A stretch of DNA of 64,000 bases, taken from assembly GCA_036925085.1 (NCBI GenBank), contig JAUPFP010000051.1, forward strand, positions 1,021,001 through 1,085,000. The letters are read 5' to 3'. The DNA comes from Brachycybe producta. Lineage: Eukaryota > Arthropoda > Diplopoda > Playtdesmida > Andrognathidae. Positions 54,040 through 64,000 of the stretch are shown here, one piece after another (positions within the stretch are counted from its first letter, which is position 1; each line of letters starts with the position of its first letter). The notes under the pieces were generated by a model, which did not search any database, was not told the DNA's origin, and saw only the letters and a list, made by a program, of their open reading frames with translations. Position numbers and translations under genes: made by a program.

Positions 54040-54235
54040 CAAAAGATATTGCATAATTTCATATTCCAACCTTTTAACAGATGAATGAAGACGACAATTC
54101 TTGGATGTGTTAATGCTTGTCTAAGTTGTAGTTCAAGATAATCCTCTGTCATTTCTTCCAGTTGTGAACCAAAGCACTTGAGAAGCGGCAAAACAAAATG
54201 TAATGACCACCTCGGCATCTCAACGAGTTTCAACC
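54040..54235 (-). CDS. Putative host-gene exon (196 bp)
   Basis: Minus-strand open segment between TAATTTCTTATCAG (acceptor; exon starts at 54235) and TTTTG|GTATGT (donor; exon ends at 54040). It starts with two bases of a split codon and ends with two bases of the next. It encodes about 64 residues (LKLVEMPRWSLHFVLPLLKC, then DYLELQLRQALTHPRIVVF and LLKGWNMKLC). The Leu-rich amphipathic helical pattern suggests a HEAT/ARM-type repeat protein. I do not recognise the protein. It is not transposon-like and contains no stop. It could belong to the same gene as the exon at 34475-34662. Confidence 0.5.
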
Positions 54236-54539
54236 CTGATAAGAAATTACAGCTTTCGTTATTAATGGTGGTACAAATTCTAATGTTCAATTAACACTTT
54301 TGCATACACATATATGTCACGTAATCACATAGATTCCTTTGAGGAATCACGAATTTTGAACGTTGCAGTCTCCTTGAATTGTGACTCGACTCAATCACAG
54401 TATTGTCCAATAATAAAGACTTGAATAACCTGGATTCATCCATGGTTAGCGGGCGAAAATTCGTGCAAACATCCCTATACTCGGTTTTGCTTTAAAAAAA
54501 AAACGGTAACTGCTAAAGAAGAGTTTTGAAATAGCAGTT

Positions 54540-55768
54540 TGCAAAAGAGCAGCAAAATACGGTGCCTAAGAAGTGCAATCGCTATATCCAAACACAAGAC
54601 AACATGCAATACGCCACAACAACACGCAATACACCACAACAGCACCCAGACACCACAACAACACCCAGACACCACAACAAGACCCACACACCACAACAAC
54701 ACCCAGACACCACAACATATTAAATATTATTTAATTTATATCAATTGATAATTATTCTATTCATGTGTGCATTTACTAGTTTGTGCAGTTTGCTTGTGCA
54801 CACTCATGTGTGTGCATGCACTCATTTACGTGTGTGCAAGCATGTGTGTGCACACCCATTTGTGAGTGTGCATGGCACGTGTTAGTGGCTCATTTGTGTG
54901 TAATTCAGTGCATGCACATACACGCGCATTTGCGAGTGTGAGTGTGCATTGTTGAGTGTGTGTGTGCGCTCGGTGTTGTGAGTGTGCTTGTGCCTGCTCA
55001 TTTGTGAGTGCATGTGCCTGCTCATTTGTGAGTGCATGTGCACGCTCATTTGTGAGTGCATGTGCACGCTCATTTGTGAGTGCATGTGCACGCTCATTTG
55101 TGAGTGTATGTGCACGCTCATTTGTGAGTGTGCACGTAAGCGCTCAATTGTGTGTGTGTGCACGCACGCTAAATTAGGAGTGTGTGCACACGCTAAATTA
55201 TGAGTGTGCCCACACGCTAAACTGTGAGTGTACACGGTTGTTGGTGTGCATGTGCACGCTCATTTGTGAGTGCATACATGCACGTGTATGTGCTCATTTC
55301 CCCACCCCCCAAAAAAACTTTTTTTGGATTTTCTAATGTTAAAAAAACATCAGCTTCTTGACTTTTTTGTGAGATTTTTAAACTTTACAGAAAAGCCACC
55401 GTATCTCTCAAATTGTTTGGATATAGGTCCTTTAAGACCATTTTAATTTTTTTTTCTGTTAATGGGCTTTTTCACATTTACATACAGATCTCTACACAAG
55501 ATATTAAGCTGCAATAAAAATATACTAAAATACATCTAGCTGCAACGTTACAGGCAACATTTTCAAATCAGTTCACTAAGTTCCCTCACTTTCAGTAACA
55601 TGAGATCAACAAAATTACAAAGTCAACTCACTTTAGTTATCAACCTAACAGTTATTTAAAGGCAAACAATATTTTTATTTATAGAATAATTGAGATTTAA
55701 GCATGATCTGCAATGAAACCATTATTACTAATATTTCAAGAAACAAAATTGTGTAAATACCAGGTGGT
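54540..55768 (+). repeat. Left arm of a large inverted repeat
   Basis: This sequence matches 62787-63690 in reverse complement: AAGTGCAATCGCTATATCCA near 54576, then a CAACACCCAGACACCACAA minisatellite (54610-54715), then GTGTGCA/TCATTTGTGAGTGCATG repeats (54780-55290), then the block with CTTTTTTGTGAG, TATCTCTCAAATTG and GAAACCATTATTACTAATATTTC (55340-55740), ending AAATTGTGTAAATAC. Translations of the tandem repeats are artefacts. Confidence 0.8.
54780..55290 (+). repeat. Minisatellite, 24-bp unit GTGCACGCTCATTTGTGAGT
   Basis: Near-identical 24-bp units are contiguous at about 55005-55130, with more diverged GTGTGCA-rich units on both sides. There are no unique spacers, so it is not CRISPR. 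Confidence 0.85.
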
Positions 55769-55769
55769 G

Positions 55770-56819
55770 CACAACCAATGTCTCATTTTAAAAAAGTCAC
55801 AATTTTGGCAACATTAAAGCCATAAGTTTAAAACTTTACAATCTTACTGATGGATTTCTTGCCGTAATTGTATAAACAGGAACAAATAAAAAAAACCATT
55901 GCAAAATTACAAGAGATACATTAATTAATGCTTGCAAATCAGAATTTTCATTAATGTCAGCAATGCCTTCATGAGAATGAAGGACACTTTTGAACGTTTG
56001 AAATAATGCATCATTTAAACATGAAACATTTAATGCTTTTATATCAACTCTAATCTGTAGTGTTACATACTGTAAGGACAGTAAGGTGGATTTACAAAGG
56101 AGGTAACATTGCTGAAGACACGTCTTATTAGCAATGTTGTTAACAAATAGTAGAAATCAGTGCCTGCAAAATGTATTAACTTGTGTTATCAACATTTCTG
56201 GATAACATTTGCTATTTAAATTGTTAATCGTCATTAGAAATAGTAGTAACATTTTGCTATTAACTGTTGTCAATCACATTTGCTTTCAATATTATTTTTT
56301 GCATTAACAAGTCGATAATATTGTTGCTAATTTTGTTAACAGCAGAAATTTTGCAAACGCTCTGTAGTTGGTAGTGTAACCTTAGACTATTACCTTACTG
56401 GACTGGCAACAACAGAAATTTTGTGTTTGACTGATATGCGGCGTCGCTTTAACCAGTTTTGGACGAGTTCATTTTGTAGTTATAGAGGTTGTATTTCAAG
56501 GGGGTAGACATTGAAGAAAAAAATCATGTATGAGATTCACTAAGATTTGGAAAGATTCATCAAGATTCACAACAGATCGTACATATGGAAAGCCATTTTA
56601 CTCTTTTATCCGTGTTTTACTGGATTCCCAAAATAGAATTAAAATCTGAAAATCCAGTAAAACGTGGAAAAACTAAAATGGCTTGTCATACAGTACATGA
56701 TTCACCCCCCAATGTCTTCCCCTTTGCAAAAAACAGACTTCCACTCGGATTTTACGCACAAATAATGCCACCAGACGAAGCTGTCTTCACTTTTGAATTA
56801 GATCAGGCATTCAACGCTT
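55770..56819. other. Non-coding DNA inside the inverted repeat
   Basis: No gene. AT-rich. A plus-strand open frame at 56585-56857 runs into the following LTR and has no recognisable domain. Confidence 0.4.
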
Positions 56820-57719
56820 TGTGGCAACCTGGTCTGCTCAATCAAATTTTTGATTGAGCAGACGAACTCCCTATGGTGATCTGCCTGACAGCATACAGTA
56901 GGCTGTTAGGTCGGACGCCATTTTGGTGCCAGCAGACCTCTCACCATTGGAGTCAATGAGTGAGAGGTCAGAAGAGGCCATTGAATCTGGGCAGTGTGTT
57001 GTAGGCTTGTGACTGACTAACATCTTCATGCTAGAGGCCAGGGTGGCCTCCATTGTTCTTTGTTTGTGTTTTTGGTTTGCCTTGTGTTGTTTTCCATGGG
57101 GGCTTGGCTGGTGGAGGGCACCAGCCAAGTTGTGTGGAATTAACATAACCACTGCATTTTACATATTGTGCTCTTTAACTGAGTAAGTGTTAATAAACAC
57201 CTTTTTATTTTCAACTTACATTGTGTTGTGTGCTTTATTGGCCAAGAAGCCAAGGAGGCCTCCATTGTTTTCTTGGTTTTATTTGTTTGCCTTTTGGCCT
57301 ATAGGCCTTTGTGTATTTATAGGGTCTTGGCTGGTCAAGTGGATCAGCCAAGGTGTGTAAATAATCACTGCCTATCTTTATTGTCAGTAAGTGTGTATTA
57401 AATCATTTTTTATTTATTTAATCTTACATTGTGTCGTGTCGGTTTATTGAGGGGAGTTACCGTGAGGAGGGTGGGAATTCCTGTGGGGAAATTACCGTCT
57501 TTTACCGTCTTGTTTCGGCCAGTAACTCGTGTCGTGTTGTGGTGGAACCGGAGTTCCACCGCGATATTCTCGGCGTGGTGACTTGTTTTGCTCAGAGGAG
57601 CCGACACCACCCGGATTTTAACCCTGAGAGGCCGCTACGGGTGTGATCCCATCCCCTGGAGCCGGGTAAGTTGGTTTGTCTTACTTGGGGTACTGTAACA
57701 AACCAGTCGGATCGTTACA
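56820..57719 (+). repeat. LTR (900 bp) of a related subfamily, with internal duplication
   Basis: Starts TGTGGCAACCTGG and ends CGGATCGTTACA. A perfect 15-bp hairpin at 56832-56863 lies at the U3 start. The segment 57045-57240 is tandemly repeated at 57257-57449; both copies hold the putative R region (TTACATTGTGT.GTG) and an upstream AT-rich block. The last third carries TTACCGT/CCGTC words like the large element's LTR. No matching target duplication is seen at its borders (CGCT versus CTGA), so it may be a 5' LTR that lost its internal region. Confidence 0.75.
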
Positions 57720-57754
57720 CTGAGAAAGGGGTGCGGTTTTGGGTCAGGATAAAA

Positions 57755-58230
57755 GGATGAACGAATGAACAAGATGAACATTGGGGTAACTCTAAAACCC
57801 GACACAAAATGCATATAGAATTAGATGAACATTATATTATGGATGAACACACATTTTAGAGGGATGAACAGAAAAATAAAAGGATGAACATACTTTAAAG
57901 GAATGAACATGGCTTAAAGGGGGATGAACATGGTTTTTTAAAGGATGAACATAGGTTTAGGGGGATGAACATGGTTTTAGGAAGATGAACATGGTTTTAA
58001 GGAGATGAACATGGGTTTAAGGGAATGAACATGGGTTTATGGGGGATGAACATTGGTTTATGGGGGATGAACATGGTTTAAGGGGATGAACATGGTTTAA
58101 GGAAGATGAACATGGTTTAAGGGCGATGAACATGGGTTTAAGGGTGATGAACATGGGTTTAAGGGGGATGAACATGGGTTTAATGGGATGAACATGGTTT
58201 TAGGGGGATGAACATGGGTTTAGGAGGCTC
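57755..58230 (+). repeat. Minisatellite GATGAACATGG(T/G)TTTAAGGG
   Basis: About twenty-plus ~20-bp units with the invariant core GATGAACAT and a variable T/A/G tail, most regular between 57900 and 58225. It lies between an LTR and a pol copy, where an element leader and gag would be expected. Confidence 0.9.
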
Positions 58231-58504
58231 ATCCCCCTTTCACCCATTTTCATCCCTCTTAAATTTCTTAACAGTGAAGAGGAAAGTCAATAAAAATTAT
58301 TTTAATTGTTTACTTAACCCGAGCAAAGCCGGATAGTAATGCTAGCATAAAATAACAATCATGTATAATTAATTTCTCGATGGTTCATTAATTAAATTTT
58401 CCACCAAATAATGTGATATTTTCTTTTTTTCAAGTAACATTATAAAGTTGGTCTGCGCCAAATGGTATTGTAACGTCCCGCCAGACCTGTGCTCAATATG
58501 ACGA

Positions 58505-61500
58505 CGACTCCCACTCGAAGAGTGTCTTAAGATTGGTCCCAATCTGAAGCCTGAAGAGGCGAGACAGCTTCGGGAGTTCCTGCTGGCACGCCGGGATCAT
58601 TTCGCGTTCGACTTTACAGAGTTGGGTGAAACCTCTCTGGTCGAACATATGATTGACACCGGTGGGCAACCTCCAGTGCGAGAAGGATTGCGTCAAACCG
58701 CTCCAGCGGCCAGAGCAGTCGAGAAAGAAGAGGTGACGAAGATGTTGGATGCAAAGTTTATCCAACCTTCGCGTAGTCCCTACGCGAGCCCTATCTTGCT
58801 TGTTCGCAAGAAGGATGGTGGTTTTCGTTTTTGTGTGGACTACTGGAAACTGAGTGCCCAGACAAAGCTGGATCAGTATCCGTTGCCTCGCATCGATGAT
58901 GCGCTCGACTCATTGGCCGGTGCGAAGTTCTTCGCTACTTTGGACCTGGCTAGTGGTTACTGGCAGGTTCAGATGGCTGAGCCAGACGTTGAGAAAACGG
59001 CATTTATTTGCTCTCAAGGTCTGTTTGAGTTCCGGAAAATGCCTTTCGGACTCATGCTCCAGCCACCATGCAGAGAGCGCTAGACCTCTTATTTGCAGGA
59101 CATAAGTGGGAGACTTATCTGGTGTACCTGGACGATATTATCGTTTTTGGGAACACTTTCGAGCAGTTTCTCGAAAGACTCTCCACTGTCCTTGGACTGT
59201 TACGAGGGGCGGAGCTAAAACTCCAGCCGAAGAAGTGTTTCTTTGGCTTTAACAAAGTGCGTTATCTCGGTCACGTAGTGAGTTCCGAGGGAGTGGCTCC
59301 GGAACTGGATCTCGTGCGGGCAGTTCAGGAGTTTGATGTCCCGACGATGGTGACAGGCATCCGCAGTTTTCTCGGACTTGCCGGTTACTATCGAAGGTTC
59401 ATAAAGGACTTCACAAAGGTGGCAAGGCCTTTGCATAATCTGACGAAGAAGGATGTGTCCTTCGAGTGGTCGGATCAGTGCAAACTAGCATTTGCTCGGT
59501 TAAAGGCATTTTTAACCGAAGCGTACTCACCATGTACGATCCTCGTGGTGAGATAATTATCCATACAGACGCTAGTGGGTACGGCTTGGGAGTCATAGTC
59601 TACCAGAAGTTGCCGGAGGACAATGTCCCCCGTGTTCTAGCCTACGCAAGCCGGCTCATGAAAGGAGCGGAAACATGGTATTCGGTCACCGAGCAGTAGT
59701 GTTTGGCGGTCATGTTTGCCGTGGGTAAAATCCGTCCTTACCTCTTTAACCGGGATTTCTCGATCGTAACTGATCACCATGCTCTTTGCTATCTGCAGAC
59801 CGCCAAAAACCTGCAAGGCAGGTTGGGGCATTGGCAGATGCAACTACAAGAGTACCGGTTTAAGGGTCAGTATAGGAAGGGGACACTGCAAGTGGATGCC
59901 GACGCTTTGAGTCGGTATCCTGTTCATGATGTGGCGGACCTTTCCTTGCCTGAATACGTCGAAGCCGACGTAGGTGAGGTTATTTACCACATCCGTTCCG
60001 ATGTGGATTGGGTCAAGGAGCAAGAGGCCGATGGCTGGTGCTCCAAAGTGAAGTGTGAAATCTTCCGTGCCCCAACTCGAACCTCCAGTTCAAGTTTGTG
60101 GTGGCAGATGACTTGTTGTTTGCCATCAGGTCCATCCAGGATCGGTTGAGAACTGTACTGGTAGTTCCGAAGTCATGCAGGGCTTTCTGTCTAAGGAAGC
60201 TACATGACGTTTCCGAAGCTGGTCACTTCGGGATGTTTAAGACCTACCAGAGACTGCGCTCACGCTTCTACTGGATTGGTATGAAGCGGGACACCGCCGA
60301 ATATGTTAAGTCTTGTTTGGTGTGTCAAAGAGCGTGACAGTTCGCTCGAAGTCAGAGATTTCTCCAACTGATTGTGCCGGAATACCCAGTTGATACCTGG
60401 GGAATGGACTTCGTTGGACCGTTTCCTGCCTCTGTGGGTGGAGTCACCTATGTGCTTATCATGGTTGACTATTTCACCCGTTACGGTGTGGCAAGGGCGG
60501 TACGAAGGGCCACGGCCGCCTGTGGTGAAATTTCTGAAGGACGAGATCCTTTCGGTGTGCCATACACCGAAAGGATCTCGTCCTTTGTCCTTTTTCTCGG
60601 ATCGTGGGTCCCAGTTCTCCAGCAAAGTCCTGCTGAAGTTCCGGGAGCGCTATAACATAGCGCATCACTTCACGACGGCGTACCATATGCAAGATAATGG
60701 GCTTACGGAGCATACGAACAAAACCGTAATGGAAACCATCAAGTGGTACCTTGATCCCCTCAAGGAACAGTGTGACTTGTGGGATAAATTACGGCCCACC
60801 GTGTGGGCTTATAACAGCTGTCCAGGAGAGTACACAGGTCTCTCCGTATCAGTTGTTGTTTGGCCGTGAGCCCCAGATGGACATTGATAACCTCCTTCCG
60901 AACGGTCCAGTCCGTGACTTGCCTGAAAAGCAAGTCGTGGAAGAGCAGGCTCGTCAACGTTTGACGGCTGCTCAAAGAAGGCAGAAAGAGCGGTACGACG
61001 CTGGCCGTGTGGAGCCTCCTCTGTATCAGCCTGGTGATCAGGTGTGGATTAGAGATCAGGCTGGGAAACTCGGTCAGGCGAAAAAATGGAACTTGGCATA
61101 TAAAGCTGATAGGGTACGGCGGTCGCACGGTATTCTGACCTAGTCTATGAGATAGTTCGTAGACGGGTATGGTCAGAAGGTGCGCGACCGGTTTCACGTA
61201 GATAACCTGAAGCCGTATATACCCACCTGCACTGTGAGAGAGGAAGATGGACTTGGTGTCTCTGACACCTCCTCCGATGCAGACAGCGATGCCACGGAGG
61301 CTTCGGCGCGGAGTGGAATTACTCCGGTGCTAAAGCCACCATCTATTTCTCTGCAGGAGTCTACCGAATTCGAGGCAGATGACCCCCCTCCTCCTTGGTA
61401 CAATTTCCGTCCGCGGAGACCGAGGGTGTTTGAGGTGGGTGGGTTTGAGCCTCGAGTAGGAAGTTGGACAGTATGGGGTACTCTTTGGGTGTCCCTACGG

Positions 61501-62270
61501 TGGTGGGAGAGAGCCGGCAGTCCACTACTGTGGGCGGACGGCTGGGACAGGAGGCGGCCGGACATTGCGGTGTTTGGGGCCCGCCACGGTTTTGGTAGAA
61601 ACCAAGGGCGGCCCATCACCAGGTGTCCAGCCAAAGGTCCGACAAAATCGGTCCGTGGACGGAGAAATCCGTCCGTAAAAACCTCCATGAAACCTCCAAT
61701 TACCGTCAATATAAGAGAATTGACGGTAAATGTCTACCCACCAGTTCCAGTCTTGGTGTAGGAGAATTCACCGTGTGTCTGCCCCTAAAAAGGCAGACGA
61801 CGGTGAAATCTCCATGGTGACCATGCATGAGGCGGCTGATGATCTTTTAGCCGCTACTGCACGACCACTAGCCGCGAAGACGGTGAGTTTGGCGGCTAGG
61901 CGCCATATTGTTTGTAAATCTAACAAACAAAGAATGCCGGCACCACGTGTGACAAAATATCCTCGTTTTCACCGTCTGAAAAGCTGCCCAAGCCTGGAAA
62001 AGAAGAACAAAATTGAAAAAGTAAGTCCCTCTAAGGGAATTTCCTTCTCCTGCCTGTTGGCAGTTCTTTTTTCTGTATTAACAGTTTGTTTTACGGTCAA
62101 TGACCGTATACACACGTGGTGGGAGTGGCTACGCCGCCATGACCGTTGTCATGGTGGCCAAACCACTACGGAAAGCACTTTTCCGGCAGGTTCAGCCCGT
62201 CCGAACGCCGTGTCGCTTGGGAAGGCCCAAGTTCGATGGTGTTTGGATGGTAGAAGCCCGCCAGGGAGTG
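58505..62270 (+). pseudogene. Frameshifted pol copy of the large Ty3/Gypsy family
   Basis: Homologous to 20680-24300 of the intact pol: pre-RT, RT (YLDD box near 59125), RNase H (HTDASGYGLG near 59565), integrase HHCC (60200-60325), the first catalytic Asp (MDFVGPFP near 60405) and NGLTEHTNKTVME (near 60700), SH3-like tail, and the 3' module as far as GISFSCLLAVLFSVL (near 62035). It is inactivated by 4-nt deletions near 59054 and 59521, a TAG at 59697, a frameshift near 60070, a TGA near 60336, a foldback insertion at 60537-60585 and shifts near 60820 and 61140. Gag and protease are missing upstream. It ends against an inverted LTR near 62270. Confidence 0.9.
60537..60585. repeat. Perfect 22-bp foldback palindrome in integrase
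   Basis: Arms 60537-60558 and 60564-60585 (AAGGACGAGATCC at the start) are perfect reverse complements around a 5-nt loop. The intact element lacks the right arm at this point, so it is a newly made inverted copy of adjacent sequence that destroys the DDE frame. Confidence 0.92.
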
Positions 62271-62279
62271 GTTTTCACC

Positions 62280-62786
62280 AAATCAGAAACCCACCCTCCC
62301 GCGGTAAACCCCCAAGAAAACACACGGACACAAAGTATAAAACGATGAATAAGTGTTTTAATTTACACTTCGGTGATAAACGGTGGCAGTGATATATACA
62401 AGAAGGGGCTGGTCCGTTTGACCAGCCCACAAGCACTTTATACAAATAAAGGCCAACAGGCCAAAAGGCAAAACGAAGAGATGAACAATGCTGGCCAGTG
62501 GAGGTCTCCTTGACCTCCACCCACACATCTAGTCACATCAGCTGCCTTCAACCAACTGCCTAGATCCTGTGGTTGACTAGGCCACAGGAAACCTCCAGGC
62601 AACTCCACCTGGGGGGACAGAGGTCACATCTGACCTCTCACCCATAGACTTCATGGTGAGAGGTCTGCTGGCACCAAAATGGCGTCCGACCTAACAGCCT
62701 ACTGTAGCTGTCAGGCAGACCACCATAGGGAAATTCGTCTGCTCCATCAAAATTTAAAAATTGAGCAGACCAGGTTGCCACAGTAT
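62280..62786 (-). repeat. Truncated inverted LTR of the 56.8-kb subfamily
   Basis: On the minus strand it starts TGTGGCAACCTGGTCTGC (62786) with the U3 hairpin GTCTGCTC/GAGCAGAC, followed by the CCTATGGTGGTCTGCCTG and GGTGCCAGCAGACCTCTCAC blocks shared with 56870-56960. It has no tandem duplication of its R region. It is cut near 62280 where it meets the plus-strand pol copy. Its outer end abuts the right arm of the inverted repeat. Confidence 0.8.
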
Positions 62787-63310
62787 TTACACAATTTTAT
62801 TTCTTAAAATATTAGTAATAATGGTTTCATTGCAGATCATGCTTTATTGTCAATTACATTATTCAATAAATACAAATATTATTCACCTTTAAATAACTAA
62901 TAGGTTGATAAATAAAGTGAGCTGAATTTGTAATTTTGCTGATCATAAGTTAATGAAAGTGAGTGAACTTAGTGAACTGATTTGAAACTGTTAACTACCG
63001 CTGCAGCTATATGCATTTTAGTATTTTTAATGCAGCTTAAAACATTTATTTAAAACATTTGAAAAAGTCTGTTAGGAGAAAAACAAATTAAAATTGTCTT
63101 AAAGGACCTCTACCCAAGCAATTTGAGAGATACTGTGGCATTTCTATAAAGTTTAAAAATCTCACAAAAAAGTCAAGAAGCTGATTGGTTTTTAACATTA
63201 GAAAATTAGAAAAAGTAACATACTTTTCTTTTTATTTTTTTGGGGTGGGGAGGGGGAGAAATGAGCACACACATTTACGCATACTCACAATTGAGCATGT
63301 GCATGCTCAT

Positions 63311-63349
<39 letters not shown>

Positions 63350-63690
63350 CATCTTAACATGCACACAGACACTCACAATCATGCACACGCTGTCTCACAA
63401 CCATGCACATGCAGTCACAACCACACAAACTCACAAATTACTGGGCACTGTCTGGGTGTTGTTGTGGTGACTGGGTGTTGTTGTGGTGTCTGGGTGTTGT
63501 TGTCATGTCTGAGTGTTGTTGTCGCGTATTGGGTGTTGTCGTGGGTATTTGATGTTGTGGAGTATTGTGTGTTGTCGTGGACTTTTGGATGTTGTCGTGG
63601 GGTATTGGGTGTTGTCCAGTGTTTGTATATAGGGATTGCACCTCTCAGCCATCGTAGCAAAAGCAGCAAAATACAACGAAAACTGCGTTT
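62787..63690 (-). repeat. Right arm of the large inverted repeat
   Basis: Reverse complement of 54540-55768 with indels. It begins GTATTTACACAATTTTATT, contains the 62850-63230 unique block, a CA microsatellite and CACACACTCACA-type repeats (63265-63430), the GGGTGTTGTTGTGGTGTCT minisatellite (63455-63625) and the TATATAGGGATTGCACCTC end (63630-63655). Confidence 0.8.
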
Positions 63691-64000
63691 AAGATCGTAA
63701 AACAATTAAATTTAATGAAAAATTTTCTTTTAAAATAGTCTGTAATCCAGATTCCAAACAAAAAAATAGAATCAGGGAGAAGCCATTATTTATTATAACA
63801 ATATTAAAAAATTAAAAATCGCAATGACTGATGTTTCGAATACAATTGTATTCATCTTCAGTCTAAACAAATAGATAAATAGGCAAACAACAAATAATTT
63901 TATAGAATAATAATTTTATAACATCCAAAAAAGAAAAGAAAAAATAATAGTAATCATACCATGTATTTGAGTTGAAGTAGTTTCATTTAGGCATACATTA
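63691..64000. other. AT-rich non-coding DNA
   Basis: No gene or element end recognised to the end of the window. A GTTTCGAATACAATTGTATTC stretch near 63833 is partly palindromic. Confidence 0.5.

Noticed and set aside
55000..55135. CRISPR-like regular repeats
   Set aside because: The repeats are contiguous with no unique spacers, there are no cas genes, and the context is eukaryotic.
54882..55235. Long open frames of HMHSQMS/CARSFVS-type repeats
   Set aside because: They are translations of the 24-bp minisatellite in several frames on both strands. The unit length is a multiple of three, so frames stay open without coding.
1..64000. tRNA or rRNA genes
   Set aside because: No cloverleaf with GGTTC.A..C T-arm and matching acceptor, and no rRNA core motif, was noticed on reading. 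A covariance-model scan would be decisive.

Overview
This window looks like a gene-poor, repeat-rich stretch of a metazoan nuclear genome, probably a marine invertebrate or other non-mammalian animal. The species cannot be fixed from the sequence. The evidence is AT-rich non-coding DNA with microsatellites and minisatellites, CR1/L2-like LINEs with an SGNH-esterase ORF1, Ty3/Gypsy LTR elements, a THAP/P-element-type transposase remnant, candidate MITEs, and two short minus-strand open segments with good splice sites that look like exons of a host gene. Most of the window could therefore be one or more large introns. No prokaryotic-style operon, tRNA, rRNA or CRISPR was seen.

Layout. 1-3000: decayed minus-strand gag/protease of one Ty3/Gypsy lineage. 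3-13.9 kb: mostly non-coding, with a LINE tail copy, a solo LTR of a second LTR family (7743-8607), a GC-rich minisatellite near 10 kb and a candidate MITE at 12.65 kb. 13.9-29.15 kb: a 5'-truncated plus-strand LINE split by a young, essentially intact 13.1-kb Ty3/Gypsy element (15651-28750; 832-bp LTRs, one difference seen by eye, 4-bp ATAT target duplication). 29.5-36.5 kb: two more LTRs of the second family, LINE fragments, one putative host exon, and a decayed gypsy 3' end. 36.7-41.4 kb: a nearly full-length minus-strand LINE split by a solo LTR. 41.9-44.1 kb: THAP/P-like transposase remnant. 44.6-51.9 kb: highly diverged relatives of the big gypsy element. 53-54.2 kb: a long-TIR candidate MITE and a second putative host exon. 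54.5-63.7 kb: a large inverted repeat of about 1 kb arms enclosing gypsy LTRs, a minisatellite and a frameshifted gypsy pol copy.

The central object is the 13.1-kb element. Its 5' leader is an array of about eleven ~71-bp units, each carrying a short hairpin. Gag ends at 19223. Pol lies in the -1 frame, and the overlap has a textbook -1 frameshift signal: GTTAAAC, a 5-nt spacer, and a 12-bp two-part stem whose loop holds the gag stop. Pol encodes protease, RT, RNase H and integrase in about 1455 residues, then continues for about 1410 more residues of unrecognised sequence. That extension holds an in-frame 726-bp segment with consensus splice ends, a hydrophobic segment, a second ACCGT/ACGGT hairpin array and a C-terminal domain. 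Several blocks of the extension are recognisable in a very diverged, decayed relative at 48.0-51.8 kb, which argues that it is a real, selected third gene-like module of this lineage.

Alignments, copy comparisons and hairpin calls were made by eye. Boundaries given as approximate should be treated as such.
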